DNA of 64,000 nt from Agrobacterium tumefaciens (GTDB lineage Bacteria > Pseudomonadota > Alphaproteobacteria > Rhizobiales > Rhizobiaceae), in NCBI RefSeq assembly GCF_000834635.1, contig NZ_JXQV01000030.1:1-64000 (forward strand), in the 5' to 3' direction. The position numbers were made by a program, and so were the translations under genes. Below are positions 17,454 through 26,353 of this stretch, piece by piece. The stretch's first letter is position 1; every line of letters starts with the position of its first letter. Under the pieces are notes generated by a model. The model worked only from the letters and a program-made list of their open reading frames with translations. It made no database searches and was not told the DNA's origin.

Positions 17454-18590
17454 GTGATCGTACAAGCATTTCTACGTTGGTCTGAAAAGGCTCGGTCTGG
17501 CGACAGATCCAAGGCGGCAACGGCTCTTGCCGAGGCTTATCTTCAGTCATCGCTGCCGCAGGATCGGCAGGAGAGCGCCTTTGATGCGATGACCTATCTG
17601 CTGGATGACCCATCGCCAAAGGTGCGGTCGGCGCTTGCAGAAACTCTGGCATATTCTCCCTTTGCACCTCGCTCCATCATTGTCTCGCTTGCCGAAGACA
17701 AACCGGAAGTCGCCTGCGTCGTCATCATTCATTCCCCTGTGCTGCGAGAAACCGATCTGGTGGATCTCATCGGCAATGGCACAGCCATCACCCGGGCAAT
17801 GATTGCGGCGCGTCCATATCTCGAGCCGGGTGCTTGCGGTGCGCTTGCTGAAATCAGCGATGTTCTTGAGCTTTCCATCCTTTTGGAAAACAGCAGCGCC
17901 CGCATCACGCCGTTTACCTTGCGCCGCATTGCCGAGCGCCATGCCCATGACGCCGAAATTCGCGACCTGCTGTTAGACAGAGCCGATTTGCCAGCAGATG
18001 TGCGCTACGCCATCGTCGGTCACATTGGCGCAGCACTGGCCGCATCCAATCTGGTCTGCCACGCCGTGCAGCCAACGCACCTGTGCAACATCATTCGTGA
18101 TGCCTCGGATGCCGCAACAGTCCAGATCGCCGGCGATGTCACGGCAGAAGCCATGCCAATGCTGGTGGAACATTTGCGGGAGAAGGGTGACCTGACGCCA
18201 GCCTTCCTCATGAGCCTTTTGTGTTCCGGCAAGGTCGCGTTTTTTGCGCAAGCCATTTCCAACCTCTCCGGCCTTGGCGAACGTCAGGTCCGTTCCATCC
18301 TCGGCACAGGTCGCCACCACGCATTGAAAGCGCTGTTTCAATCGACTGGGCTTTTCGGTCCGGTTCTGGACATCTTCATGGAAGCGACGCGTCTGTGGCG
18401 CGAGGCGGCTGAGGCTCCTTATGCAGACCCGGTCGCAGAGCTGTCGTCAGGGCTTCTTTCCAAATTTTCCAACGCCGATGCCGACGCCACCATGCGCGAG
18501 CTTCTGCACATGGTCGAGAAGCTGCAAATGGCCCAGCAACGCCACCGTGCCCGCTCTCTCTCAACCACCATCACAGCCGAAGCTGCTTGA
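17454..18590 (+). CDS. DUF2336 family protein with HEAT-like repeats
   Basis: A 378-aa helical cytosolic protein. The N-terminus VIVQAFLRWSEKARSGDRSKAATALAEAYL is typical of the alphaproteobacterial DUF2336 family, so GTG 17454 is chosen over the long unsupported upstream extension to 17361. Repeated paired helices such as LLDDPSPKVRSALAETLAYSPFAPRSIIVSLAEDKPEV suggest HEAT-like repeats and a scaffolding role. The function is unknown. The gene is 145 bp downstream of the flavin reductase gene and is probably independently transcribed. Confidence 0.82.
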   Translation: MIVQAFLRWSEKARSGDRSKAATALAEAYLQSSLPQDRQESAFDAMTYLLDDPSPKVRSALAETLAYSPFAPRSIIVSLAEDKPEVACVVIIHSPVLRETDLVDLIGNGTAITRAMIAARPYLEPGACGALAEISDVLELSILLENSSARITPFTLRRIAERHAHDAEIRDLLLDRADLPADVRYAIVGHIGAALAASNLVCHAVQPTHLCNIIRDASDAATVQIAGDVTAEAMPMLVEHLREKGDLTPAFLMSLLCSGKVAFFAQAISNLSGLGERQVRSILGTGRHHALKALFQSTGLFGPVLDIFMEATRLWREAAEAPYADPVAELSSGLLSKFSNADADATMRELLHMVEKLQMAQQRHRARSLSTTITAEAA

Positions 18591-18609
18591 TAGATCGCTT
18601 TTAAGCCAC

Positions 18610-19020
18610 CTAGTTGGACAGGCGGCGGGCGATCCAGGAATAGCTGTCTTCCACCATGCGCACCGGCTTGCCCAGAACTTCCTTCACGCCCTCGGTCGAG
18701 GGCAGAATGCGTCGCACACGGGTGATCGCCTTTTGCGTCAGCGTCTGCTCTTCCTGTGGCGCCAGTGCTGGTGCGAGGGTGGATGTATCTGGCGTTTGCG
18801 GTTCGGCCTTGGCTAGGCCGCTCTGCGGCTCTTCCGGTGTCTGGCACACGGCAACAATGACCGGATAGGACGCGTTGACGAAGTCGCCCAGCTTGGTTTC
18901 GGACTCCGCATCGCAAAGCTCGATGCTCGTCCAGCGCTGTTGAAGCGTGGCGACATGCTGGCAATCGGTCGCGCTGTCATCGCAGCCGAGAATGGTCATC
19001 AATACAAGCGCTGTTCTCAT
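18610..19020 (-). CDS. Conserved rhizobial hypothetical protein, 136 aa
   Basis: It begins MRTALVLMTILGCDDSATDCQHVATLQQRW and contains ASYPVIVAVCQTPEE, a pattern I associate with unnamed rhizobial proteins. The initial hydrophobic stretch is short and ends in a Cys, so an atypical signal or lipoprotein-like start is possible but not clear. The middle is Pro/Ala/Glu-rich, and the C-terminal 45 residues are basic and helical. The conserved cysteines (C13, C20, C37, C59) suggest an oxidising or metal-bound environment. No function is assigned. Confidence 0.65.
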   Translation of the reverse strand: MRTALVLMTILGCDDSATDCQHVATLQQRWTSIELCDAESETKLGDFVNASYPVIVAVCQTPEEPQSGLAKAEPQTPDTSTLAPALAPQEEQTLTQKAITRVRRILPSTEGVKEVLGKPVRMVEDSYSWIARRLSN

Positions 19021-19134
19021 GGGGTCACGGTTGCCTCTGCCGGATAAATTATCTTACAAGCCATCCTGATCTAGCGGAATTGCAGTCTTATTGCGACGCA
19101 TGATCGCGCTGTTGAAAAATAAATGGGAACCCGT

Positions 19135-19590
19135 ATGCCAGTCGATATCAAGCTTGAACCGCCGCGCCAGCCAGAAGTCCTGCGCCTTATGGACTTGTCG
19201 AATGCCTATATGGCCTCGCTTTATCCGGCGGAAAGCAACCACATGGTGGATGTAGACACGCTGGAAAAGCCGACAGTTTCCTTCTTCGTGGCCCGCAATG
19301 AAGGCCAGATTGTCGGATGCTGCGCTGTTGTCGAGGCCGGGGACGGCACGGGCGAAATCAAACGCATGTTTGTCGATCCGCAGGCGAGGGGCCTCAAGAT
19401 CGGTCTGTTAATGATGGATGCCATCATTGCGCGCGGGCAAGCTCTGCGCCTCAACGCCATCCGCCTCGAAACCGGTATCAGCCAGCCCGAGGCTATCGGC
19501 CTTTATCGCAAGGCAGGTTTCATCGAAATCGAAGCCTTCGCGCCTTATAAGCCCGATCCGCTCAGCATGTTCATGGAATTGAAGCTCTGA
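19135..19590 (+). CDS. GNAT family N-acetyltransferase
   Basis: A 151-aa enzyme using acetyl-CoA. The Gcn5 core is visible: VARNEGQIVGCCAVVEAGDGTGEIKRMFVDPQARGLKIGLLMMDAIIARG (motif A; Q/RxxGxG/A as QARGLKIG) and AIGLYRKAGFIEI (motif B). The substrate amine is unknown. ATG 19135, 7 bases after TGGGA, is preferred to ATG 19123. The gene is convergent with the AI-2E permease gene. Confidence 0.87.
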   Translation: MPVDIKLEPPRQPEVLRLMDLSNAYMASLYPAESNHMVDVDTLEKPTVSFFVARNEGQIVGCCAVVEAGDGTGEIKRMFVDPQARGLKIGLLMMDAIIARGQALRLNAIRLETGISQPEAIGLYRKAGFIEIEAFAPYKPDPLSMFMELKL

Positions 19591-19617
19591 GCAGGAAAGG
19601 GCCTGACTGACGTCACC

Positions 19618-20814
19618 TCACGTCGCTGTTTTTCGCAGCGGCGGCGGCTCTACGATGTCGGGTGTGGCTTCGATTGTTTCGGCTTCGATGGCTGCGATCT
19701 CCACTTCGCGCACCCATTCACGCCACACCGCAACCAGCAGGGCCATCAGAACCGGACCGATGAAAAGGCCGAGAAAGCCCATGGTTTTCACGCCACCGAC
19801 CAGACCGAAGAAGGTCGGCAGGAATGGAAGCTTTATAGGGCCGCCGACGAGGCGGGGGCGGATGGTTTTGTCGACGATGAAGAGTTCAATCGAGCCCCAT
19901 GCGAAAAGGGCGATGCCTTCAGGCACAGAGCCACTGGCAACCAGATAGACCGATACCAGCGTGAAAGACAGCGGCGCGCCACCGGGGATGAGCGCCATGA
20001 CGCCCGTCAGAACGCCGAGTGTAACGGGCGAGGGAACGCCTGCGATCCAATATGCCACGCCGAGAATAATGCCTTCGCCAATCGCGATCAGCGTCATGCC
20101 GGTGACGGTCGAGCTGATGGTGGCAGGCACCACGCGAGAGATTCTTTCCCAGCGGGTCGGCAGAATGCGTTCACCCACCAGATCGATCTGGCGTGCGAAG
20201 CTTGCACCGTTGCGATAGACGAAAAACAGCGCGATCAGCATGAACAGCAGTGTCAGAACCAGATGGAAGGCACCGTTACCAGCGGCCACGATGGCGCGGT
20301 AGATGTTGCCGATATTGGCACCGCTGACGAGCTGGATCACTTCACCGATGGCACCGGGTGTGCCGACATATCGGATCCACTGCTCGCTCATCCATACGCC
20401 GACGCCCGGCAGGGCAGCGATCCATTGGGGAACGGGAGCGCCGACCTTGTTGACCTCCACCGCCCAGCCGAACCATTCGCGGATTTCGCTTGCGGTATAG
20501 GATGCGGCGATGAAAATCGGCACGATAAGAAATGTGATGATGAGCAGAAGCGCGATCGTCGCCCCGACCGAAGTGTTGCCACCGACACGGCGCAGCAATT
20601 CACGATAGACAGGCCAGCTGGCAAAACCGATGACGAGTGCTGCCAGCACCGGCACGAGGAAGCCGTAGAAGAAGTAGATTCCGGCCAGAACAACCAGCAC
20701 AAGAAGCCAACGGGCTGCGGAAATGGGCGGCACCAGCGCGGTACGTCCGTGTGACGCGGGACCAAGCCATCTTGGTTCGCTGGTCTTTTTGTGATTGTCT
20801 GGCTTGTTCAACAA
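19618..20814 (-). CDS. AI-2E family transporter (PerM-like membrane protein)
   Basis: A 398-aa inner-membrane protein with about eight helices in the TqsA/PerM arrangement: two N-terminal pairs, a large periplasmic part (EWFGWAVEVNKVGAPVPQWIAALPGVG), and C-terminal helices with ALIPGGAPLSFTLVSVYLVASGSVPEG and the terminal FLPTFFGLVGGVKTMGFLGLFIGPVLMALLVAVWREW. Family members export signalling molecules or other small solutes; substrate identity cannot be read from sequence. Start TTG 20814 follows AAAGAGACG. It is divergent from the ABC exporter gene. Confidence 0.88.
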   Translation of the reverse strand: MLNKPDNHKKTSEPRWLGPASHGRTALVPPISAARWLLVLVVLAGIYFFYGFLVPVLAALVIGFASWPVYRELLRRVGGNTSVGATIALLLIITFLIVPIFIAASYTASEIREWFGWAVEVNKVGAPVPQWIAALPGVGVWMSEQWIRYVGTPGAIGEVIQLVSGANIGNIYRAIVAAGNGAFHLVLTLLFMLIALFFVYRNGASFARQIDLVGERILPTRWERISRVVPATISSTVTGMTLIAIGEGIILGVAYWIAGVPSPVTLGVLTGVMALIPGGAPLSFTLVSVYLVASGSVPEGIALFAWGSIELFIVDKTIRPRLVGGPIKLPFLPTFFGLVGGVKTMGFLGLFIGPVLMALLVAVWREWVREVEIAAIEAETIEATPDIVEPPPLRKTAT

Positions 20815-21035
20815 CGTCTCTTTCGCATTCCCCGGACAGATTGGGTTCTGTCGCTATATGGTGTTCGGTTCACAACATAGTCTAGCAGCATTTCGTTTTT
20901 ATATTGTTCGGACGCTTTATTGAACGAATTTCGTAAAAATATCGCAACGAGACTTGGCCAGCCCATGGAAATATGAGAGTTGGGGTAAAGTTTCAGCATT
21001 GAGTGGCCATGCCACACCATAGTGGACGATATCCC

Positions 21036-22763
21036 ATGCTTCGCCGTTTTTTCTCATTCTACCAACCATACCGGCGCTTGTTCATTGTGGATTTTTCCTG
21101 TGCCGTGCTGTCGGGCATTCTCGAACTCGGATTTCCGATGGCGGTGAAAGCGTTTGTGGATGTGCTTTTGCCAGCGGGTGACTGGCAACTTATTCTGCTC
21201 GCCTCCATCGGCCTTCTGATCATCTATGTCCTCAATACGGGCCTGATGGCGATCGTCACCTATTGGGGGCATATGCTGGGCATCAATATCGAAACCGATA
21301 TGCGCCGCCGCGCCTTCGATCACCTCCAGAAATTGTCCTTCGGCTTTTTCGACAATCAGAAGACCGGGCATCTGGTGGGGCGTTTGACGAAGGACCTCGA
21401 GGAAATCGGCGAAGTGGCTCATCATGGGCCAGAAGACCTGTTCATCGCCATAATGACTTTCCTCGGCGCATTCCTGTTGATGATGTCGGTCAACGTTCCC
21501 CTGGCACTGGTTACGGCTGCCATCGTGCCGATTACGGCCTGGGTGACGAGCCGTTATGGTAGCCGCATGACCAACAATTTCCGGGCTCTCTATGGCCGCG
21601 TCGGCGCGTTCAATGCGCGCATCGAAGAAAATGTCGGCGGCATGCGCGTTGTTCAGGCCTTTGCCAATGAAGACCATGAGCGCGCTTTGTTCGAAGAGGA
21701 TAACCAGCGGTATCGGCAGACCAAGCTCAACGCCTACAAGATCATGGCGGCAAGCACGTCGCTCAGCTATATGAGCATGCGCCTGACGCAGATGATCATC
21801 ATGATCTGCGGCGCGTGGTTGGTATTGACGGGCGACCTCACCGCTGGCGGTTTCGTTGGTTTCCTGCTTCTCGTCAACGTGTTCTTCCGCCCGGTTGAAA
21901 AGATCAATTCCGTCATCGAAACCTATCCCAAAGGCATTGCCGGATTTCGGCGCTTTACCGAGCTTGTCGATACCGAGCCTGATATTGCCGATGCGCCTGA
22001 CGCCATCGAGGCCCCAGCGCTTCGTGGCGAGATAACCTATGCCAATGTCAGCTTCGGCTATAGCGATGGTAAACAGGTGCTCGGTGGCATCGATCTCAGC
22101 ATTCGTGCAGGTGAGACAGTGGCTTTCGTTGGTCCGTCGGGCGCGGGCAAGACGACACTTTGCTCTCTTCTGCCGCGTTTTTACGAGGTCACGGGTGGCG
22201 CAATCCGCATCGACGGCATTGATATCCGCAAGATGACCTTGGCGTCGCTGCGCAGCCAGATTGGCATCGTGCAGCAGGATGTTTTCCTGTTCGGTGGCAC
22301 GATCCGTGAGAATATCGAATATGGCCGCTTGGGTGCCAGCGAAGCCGAGATATGGGAAGCGGCGCGCCGTGCCCGTCTGGAAAGTGTTATCGAGGGAATG
22401 CCTGACGGCATGGATACGGTCATCGGCGAACGTGGCGTGAAGCTTTCGGGTGGGCAGAAACAGCGCATGTCGATTGCGCGCATGTTCCTGAAGAACCCGC
22501 CGATCCTTATTCTGGATGAGGCGACATCGGCGCTGGATACCGAGACGGAGCGGGCCATTCAGGCTTCGCTCAGCGAACTCGCGTCGGGACGCACCACGCT
22601 GGTGATTGCTCACCGCCTCGCCACAATCAGAGATGCGACGCGCATCGTGGTGGTGGATGAGACCGGTATTGTCGAGACCGGCAATCATGAGGAGTTGCTG
22701 GCATCCAAGGGGCCATATAGCCGATTGCATGATGCACAGTTCGGCGCGCAATTACTCGTCTGA
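21036..22763 (+). CDS. ABC exporter, fused permease and ATPase
   Basis: A 575-aa half-transporter. The six-helix transmembrane domain covers about residues 10-315 and the nucleotide-binding domain about 335-570. The latter has Walker A GPSGAGKTTL (about 366), the signature LSGGQKQR (about 470), Walker B ILILDEATSALD (about 490) and the H-loop IAHRL. It resembles MsbA/YfiB-type exporters of lipids or drugs and should act as a homodimer, since no second half-transporter is adjacent. ATG 21036 gives the family start MLRRFFSFYQPYRR; an earlier ATG at 21003 is unlikely. Confidence 0.9.
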   Translation: MLRRFFSFYQPYRRLFIVDFSCAVLSGILELGFPMAVKAFVDVLLPAGDWQLILLASIGLLIIYVLNTGLMAIVTYWGHMLGINIETDMRRRAFDHLQKLSFGFFDNQKTGHLVGRLTKDLEEIGEVAHHGPEDLFIAIMTFLGAFLLMMSVNVPLALVTAAIVPITAWVTSRYGSRMTNNFRALYGRVGAFNARIEENVGGMRVVQAFANEDHERALFEEDNQRYRQTKLNAYKIMAASTSLSYMSMRLTQMIIMICGAWLVLTGDLTAGGFVGFLLLVNVFFRPVEKINSVIETYPKGIAGFRRFTELVDTEPDIADAPDAIEAPALRGEITYANVSFGYSDGKQVLGGIDLSIRAGETVAFVGPSGAGKTTLCSLLPRFYEVTGGAIRIDGIDIRKMTLASLRSQIGIVQQDVFLFGGTIRENIEYGRLGASEAEIWEAARRARLESVIEGMPDGMDTVIGERGVKLSGGQKQRMSIARMFLKNPPILILDEATSALDTETERAIQASLSELASGRTTLVIAHRLATIRDATRIVVVDETGIVETGNHEELLASKGPYSRLHDAQFGAQLLV

Positions 22764-22773
22764 CCCACCACAA

Positions 22774-23007
22774 TCAAGGTTGAACAGACTCTTCGATGCC
22801 GACATTCGGCTCTGTTTTGCCCGGATGTGACAAGACGAGGTAGCTGACGGCCATGGCGCCCGCTGCGATGATCAGCGCCAGAATGGCGAACATGGTGAAA
22901 CTCCATGGCTTGGACTTTCTGCGGGACCAGACGAAGCGGCGGCCTTTCAATCGGTCCTTATCCGGGTTGTTGTGATATTCCGGTCCGAGATTGTCGGTGT
23001 TCGTCAT
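22774..23007 (-). CDS. Small membrane-anchored protein, 77 aa (hypothetical)
   Basis: It has a hydrophilic, basic N-terminus (TNTDNLGPEYHNNPDKDRLKGRRFVWSRRKSKPW), one hydrophobic helix (about residues 39-60, FTMFAILALIIAAGAMAVSYL) and a short tail. The positive-inside rule places the N-terminus in the cytosol. GGAGG precedes ATG 23007, which argues for a real gene; the ATG at 23025 lacks a site. It is convergent with the ABC exporter gene (10 bp) and divergent from glycerate kinase. Function unknown. Confidence 0.7.
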   Translation of the reverse strand: MTNTDNLGPEYHNNPDKDRLKGRRFVWSRRKSKPWSFTMFAILALIIAAGAMAVSYLVLSHPGKTEPNVGIEESVQP

Positions 23008-23164
23008 GGTTGCCTCCGATGTCATTTCTGGATCTATGGGCCAACGTTTGGCCCCGGCAGAAGTTCAATCCCGACGCGAACCGAACCGGCGTGGCTCTTG
23101 CGGACTTGCAGACGGCCGAGGCGCGGCCCATTCTGTGCCTGATGATTCCGAGGGGAGGACCGAG

Positions 23165-24424
23165 GTGATTGCTGATCCGCGTGCGTTTCTGGAGGCGCTG
23201 TTTTCCGAGGCTGTGAAGGCGGCTGATCCTTACGAAGCAATCCTGCGCCATTTGCCTGAAAAGCCGAAAGGCAGGACGGTGGTCATCGGTGCGGGCAAGG
23301 CTGCGAGCCAGATGGCGCAAGCATTCGAACGCGCTTGGCCATATGAGTTCGACGGGCTTGTCGTGGCGCGCCATGGAAGCATTGCAGCCTGCGAGCGCAC
23401 GACCATCCTGCAATCTGCCCACCCGGTTCCGGATGAAGCCGGGATTGTTGCCGCGCAGGCGCTGATGGCCAAAGTCAGCGGACTGACCGCCGACGATCTG
23501 GTGATCGCGCTGATTTCCGGCGGGGGATCGGCGCTGTTGCCAGCGCCGCCTGAAGGTTTTTCCCTTGCCGATGAGATCGCGCTTAATGAAGCACTGCTGG
23601 CCTCCGGTGCCCCGATTTCGGCCATGAATGTGGTGCGCAAGCATTTTTCCCGCATCAAGGGCGGACGGCTTGCCGCACTGGCTTATCCGGCGCGCGTCGT
23701 TTCCCTCGTCGTCTCCGATGTGCCGGGTGATAACCCCGCTTTTGTTGCCTCTGGCCCGACCGTGCCGGATGAAAGCGGAGCGCAAGACGCCTTGCGGGCG
23801 ATCCGCGATTACCGCATCGACCTGCCGCAGCGCATCGTTGAAAGCATCGGCAATGCGCAGGCTCCTAAACCCGATGATACCGTCTTCTCCGGTCACGAGG
23901 TTCATGTCATAGCCTCGGCCCGGGTGTCTCTGGAAGCAGCCGCCAATCTTGCCCGAAGCAACGGCGTGAGCCCTCTGATCCTTTCCGACAGCATCGAGGG
24001 TGAGGCGAGGGACATTGGCCGCATGCATGCGGCATTGGTGCGGGAATTTGCTGGCAACGCTGCGTTTGAAAAGCCGATGGTGTTGCTTTCCGGCGGTGAA
24101 ACGACCGTGACGATCGGGAGCGGTGGTTATGGCAAGGGTGGGCGCAACAGTGAGTTTCTGCTGTCTGCCGCGCTCGATCTGCAAGGTTTTGAGGGCTTTA
24201 CGGCGCTTGCGGCAGACACTGATGGCATTGATGGATCGCAGGATAATGCGGGCGCTTTTGCTGATGGAAAGAGCGTTGCCCGTATTCTTGCTGCGGGCGG
24301 TGATGCCAGAGCATTTCTGTCTGGCCATGACGCATGGTCTGCCTTCGATCTTGCGGGAGATTTGTTCGTGCCTGGGGCTACGGGGACGAATGTGAATGAC
24401 TTCAGGGCGTTTCTGGTGAGGTGA
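23165..24424 (+). CDS. Glycerate 2-kinase (MOFRL/DUF4147 family)
   Basis: A 419-aa cytosolic enzyme of the type-2 glycerate kinase family (GckA/TtuD), phosphorylating D-glycerate to 2-phosphoglycerate. Motifs include VVIGAGKAASQMAQAFE, ALISGGGSALLPAPPEG, SRIKGGRLAALAYPARVVSLVVSDVPGDNPAFVASGPT, and the C-terminal MOFRL domain from about 300 (LLSGGETTVTI, GGRNSEFLL, DTDGIDGSQDNAGAF). Older annotations call this family hydroxypyruvate reductase. GTG 23165 follows GGGGAGGACCGAG. It would feed glyoxylate, serine or tartrate carbon into glycolysis. Confidence 0.9.
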   Translation: MIADPRAFLEALFSEAVKAADPYEAILRHLPEKPKGRTVVIGAGKAASQMAQAFERAWPYEFDGLVVARHGSIAACERTTILQSAHPVPDEAGIVAAQALMAKVSGLTADDLVIALISGGGSALLPAPPEGFSLADEIALNEALLASGAPISAMNVVRKHFSRIKGGRLAALAYPARVVSLVVSDVPGDNPAFVASGPTVPDESGAQDALRAIRDYRIDLPQRIVESIGNAQAPKPDDTVFSGHEVHVIASARVSLEAAANLARSNGVSPLILSDSIEGEARDIGRMHAALVREFAGNAAFEKPMVLLSGGETTVTIGSGGYGKGGRNSEFLLSAALDLQGFEGFTALAADTDGIDGSQDNAGAFADGKSVARILAAGGDARAFLSGHDAWSAFDLAGDLFVPGATGTNVNDFRAFLVR

Positions 24425-24483
24425 GTGAGGGTAGGTTGCGCTTCACGGCTCATCCGGTTTCTTCATCCATACTGTCAAAAAAC

Positions 24484-24512
24484 ACGGCGACTCTCTGGCC
24501 AAGCTTCGCCGT
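24484..24512 (-). terminator. Minus-strand intrinsic terminator left of the structured region
   Basis: On the minus strand a 7-bp stem (ACGGCGA / TCGCCGT) with a 15-base loop is followed by GTTTTTTGAC. No minus-strand protein gene ends here. It may end a non-coding minus-strand transcript from the structured region, or stop antisense reading into gckA. Confidence 0.5.
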
Positions 24513-24579
24513 TCACGCGGCAGCATCTGCCCGTGGCTTGATCTTTTCTTTCTGACCATCGCCTTTTGCGGCCATGGGT

Positions 24580-25230
24580 ATTTCGGACGGGGCGCTGGAA
24601 GTTGCCTCGTTGGGTAGTTTAGTATTGGCACCTTTCAGCGCCCCGTTCAGCGGTTTATGTCCGCCCACGATCCTCTTGCCACGGCTGGCAAACCCGGATG
24701 GCAAAGGTTGAAACCTTGCCGCAGAAACGGTCGGACTTTTCAAGGCCCAACCCTTCACCCTCCGGGCGCGGCATTCCGTTGAAAGAATGCCGCCGCCAGT
24801 TCAGCCGCACCTGCCTTCGATACGCTACCGCCCCACCACCGGGAGGGCTGAAGGATCGATCTGTCCGCGCCATTGCTGGCGCGGGGCAGATGCAGCGTGT
24901 TCCTGTGTACCGCCTGACTTTCGCTTCAAGCACCTGATGGTCGCGTTCGACCGGTGCCGATGAGCTGTCGGTACACCCGGCGGCGGACAAACAGGATTGC
25001 CATGGTCTGGATCTTGAACCCCGTAAGGGCATTCAAGGCAGGCATGTCAATCCGGTTCGAACATCGGGAGGGTAACACCAGCCGGTCCGAAACCGGTGTT
25101 GCCCGCCACCCGTTGCCGCCGGGGGGATTCGCTGCCGGACCCCGACAATGAAAGGTTGCGTAGCCTTTCACCACCAGCGCCGGTTCCGCCTCGCCGCAAC
25201 GCCTTGCGGTGTATCCGAGGGCGGAACGTA
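24580..25230. ncRNA. Candidate large structured RNA (dense nested inverted repeats, no good ORF)
   Basis: The gene-free stretch 24425-25479 is packed with complementary segments. Local hairpins: 24587-24606/24627-24646 (20 bp, two non-Watson-Crick positions), 24676-24681/24686-24691, 24768-24776/24785-24793 (9 bp perfect), 24865-24872/24877-24884 (8 bp), 25070-25079/25095-25104 (10 bp), 25149-25155/25164-25170, and 25194-25199/25204-25209 nested in 25183-25193/25216-25227. Longer-range helices enclose others: 24752-24763/24842-24854 and 24905-24912/24969-24976. In two helices the imperfect positions become G-U pairs only on the plus strand, favouring a plus-strand RNA, but the one clear terminator is on the minus strand. 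Not recognised as RNase P, tmRNA, 6S or SRP RNA. A decayed element is the alternative. Confidence 0.4.
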
Positions 25231-25479
25231 CACAGTGTGCGCCCGGTTTTAGGAACATTGAGAAAGTGCAGATCGATTTTTTTCGGTTTTTGCAGTTTTT
25301 TATCTCAGTGCTGCGTCAGGCTTCGCCTCTTGAATAAGCAAATCACGATGAATGATGATTGGCATGGCGCGTAACACCTGCAAGATAGGTGGCCGGGTAT
25401 GAGAATCACGCAGTTAAGGCGTGGCAGGAATGACGGTGCCGCTGCGCGTGAGCGAGCATGTGGTCTGTGGAGGACGAAA

Positions 25480-26346
25480 TTGGCAGCGGAAAGCAGCGCG
25501 GATCGTGACTTCGATACGGGAAAGTTCCTCGCGGGAATAGCGCGTGGAGGCGGGGGCGCGCTGTTGTTCGCCCTGCCCATGTTCATGACGATGGAGATGT
25601 GGGAGCTGGGCTTCTACATGGATCGCACCCGTCTCTTGCTTCTGCTGCTCATCAACCTGCCTTTGTTGATTGTTCTGTCTTACCGCATAGGGTTCGAGCA
25701 GACTTCGGGCTGGCGGCAATCTGTGCGCGATGCCATTATCGCTTACGCCCTTGGCATGGTTGCCAGCGCCCTTATTCTCTCGTCCATTGGCGTGCTGCGG
25801 GCTGACCAAACCTCGCATGAAATGGCGGGGATGATTGCTTTGCTGGCGGTTCCGGCGAGCATCGGTGCCATGTTGGGCCGCAGCCAGCTGGGCGGCAAGT
25901 CTGACGATGATGAAGACACTGAAGGTGACGAGGATCCGGTTCAAAACCGTGAGACGACCTATGCCGGCGAGCTTTTTCTGATGGCGGTTGGTGCGCTGTT
26001 TTTGAATTTGAATGTGGCGCCCACCGAGGAAATGATCTTGCTATCCTTCAAGATGACGCCCTGGCATGGCCTCGCCATTATCGCGGCGTCGCTGATCGTC
26101 ATGCACGGGTTCGTTTACGCGCTGTCCTTTCATGGGAGCCACGATCTCGCGGAGGGTACGCCAAGCTGGCATGCATTTGTGCGGTTCACCCTGCCGGGCT
26201 ATGTGATTGCGGGATCCATCAGCGCATACTGTCTTTGGACATTTCACCGGGTTGACGATCTGGGGTCCACGCAGGTGCTGATGGCGATTGTGATCTTGAG
26301 TTTCCCCGGCGCTATCGGCGCATCCGCCGCTCGACTTATCCTCTGA
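25480..26346 (+). CDS. TIGR02587 family integral membrane protein
   Basis: About 288 aa, with roughly eight hydrophobic segments. The motif GGALLFALPMFMTMEMWELGFYMDR near the N-terminus and the later GELFLMAVGALFLNLNVAPTEEMILLSFKMTPWHGLAIIAASL are characteristic of TIGR02587 proteins. An acidic cytosolic loop (SDDDEDTEGDEDPVQ) sits mid-protein. TTG 25480 is chosen because GGAGG lies six bases upstream; ATG 25399 would add 27 basic residues and has a poor site. It is followed after 7 bp by TIGR02588, its regular partner. The function of the pair is unknown. Confidence 0.82.
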   Translation: MAAESSADRDFDTGKFLAGIARGGGGALLFALPMFMTMEMWELGFYMDRTRLLLLLLINLPLLIVLSYRIGFEQTSGWRQSVRDAIIAYALGMVASALILSSIGVLRADQTSHEMAGMIALLAVPASIGAMLGRSQLGGKSDDDEDTEGDEDPVQNRETTYAGELFLMAVGALFLNLNVAPTEEMILLSFKMTPWHGLAIIAASLIVMHGFVYALSFHGSHDLAEGTPSWHAFVRFTLPGYVIAGSISAYCLWTFHRVDDLGSTQVLMAIVILSFPGAIGASAARLIL

Positions 26347-26353
26347 GGGTTTC

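Noticed and set aside
21054-22751. 565-codon frame antisense to the ABC exporter gene, and similar ones opposite gckA, nrdJ and the dimethylglycine dehydrogenase-like gene
   Set aside because: Same antisense effect. No domain motifs, and strong sense-strand families cover the same DNA.
24580-25230. Structured region as RNase P RNA, tmRNA or group II intron
   Set aside because: The conserved GAGGAAAGTCC and ACAGAA/GGCTTAT elements of RNase P are absent; no ANDN...LAA-type tag frame or tRNA-like T-arm with CCA for a permuted tmRNA; no domain V motif or reverse transcriptase for an intron.
24513-25258. Three overlapping minus-strand frames of 81, 125 and 110 codons in the structured region
   Set aside because: They overlap each other in different frames, lack ribosome-binding sites and family motifs, and contain the inverted repeats. 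A structured RNA or non-coding DNA explains them better than a frameshifted gene.
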